DNA of 6,369 nt. Origin: an uncultured Acetatifactor sp. GTDB taxonomy: Bacteria > Bacillota > Clostridia > Lachnospirales > Lachnospiraceae. Both the position numbers and the translations under genes were made by a program. Location of the stretch: contig CANRZC010000142.1 of assembly GCA_947644185.1 (NCBI GenBank), positions 1 through 6,369 of the forward strand, written 5' to 3'. The notes beneath the pieces are model-generated. The model did not search any database. It saw nothing but the letters and a program-made list of their open reading frames with translations, and was not told the DNA's origin. This document shows positions 6,323 to 6,369 of the stretch, one piece after another; positions within the stretch are counted from its first letter, which is position 1, and every line of letters starts with the position of its first letter.

Positions 6323-6346
6323 GGTTCCCGGGTTTGCCACTTGAAT

Positions 6347-6358
6347 AAAAAAGCTTCA
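6347..6358 (-). terminator. Possible 3' half of a terminator of an upstream minus-strand gene
   Basis: On the minus strand this reads ATGAAGC followed by six T. It looks like the closing arm and T-tract of an intrinsic terminator whose opening arm (GCTTC) would lie beyond the window end. It would separate the phosphoesterase operon from its upstream neighbour. Only half can be seen. Confidence 0.3.
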
Positions 6359-6369
6359 TAAAAAATTTC

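Overview
The window looks like a piece of a low-to-mid GC Firmicutes chromosome, most likely Lachnospiraceae (Clostridia). The reasons are AGGAGG-type ribosome binding sites, sigma-A-like promoters, a class-M sirtuin of the type common in Lachnospiraceae, and a gut-type Gfo/Idh/MocA oxidoreductase. The placement is inferred from protein style; no rRNA or other taxonomic marker is present. There is no CRISPR array, tRNA, rRNA or recognisable insertion sequence.

Layout. (1) Bases 1-669, plus strand: the C-terminal part of a macrodomain-type (class M) sirtuin. It has the zinc-binding cysteines and the NAD-site Asn and Gln, but no N-terminal Rossmann half. The residues expected just before base 52 are absent, so the gene seems broken near there. 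(2) Bases 670-803: a hairpin plus T-tract separating convergent genes. (3) Bases 804-2087, minus: a Gfo/Idh/MocA NAD(P)-dependent oxidoreductase with an unusual set of cysteines. (4) Bases 2088-2345: a divergent regulatory region with an 18-bp perfect palindrome over the -35 box of a promoter, and a 5'-UTR hairpin. (5) Bases 2346-4445, plus: a two-gene operon of an ArsR-type repressor and a complete half-size ABC exporter. (6) Bases 4467-6253, minus: an operon running from a strong promoter at 6294-6322. It encodes a membrane segment, a calcineurin-like metallophosphoesterase and an SGNH/GDSL-type hydrolase.

How the parts work together. The repressor and exporter form a standard sense-and-export pair: the repressor probably binds the palindrome and is released by a metal or other ligand, which lets the exporter be made. 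The phosphoesterase and hydrolase are 21 bases apart and share one promoter, so they are probably co-expressed; their substrates cannot be told from sequence.

The most interesting points are signs of gene damage or odd 3' ends. The 85-residue membrane ORF and the phosphoesterase read as one roughly 370-residue protein split by a one-base frameshift in an A-run. The hydrolase ORF runs through a strong bidirectional terminator, so its stop codon lies just beyond the expected mRNA end. The sirtuin is a fragment. I did not find a convincing new multi-gene system.
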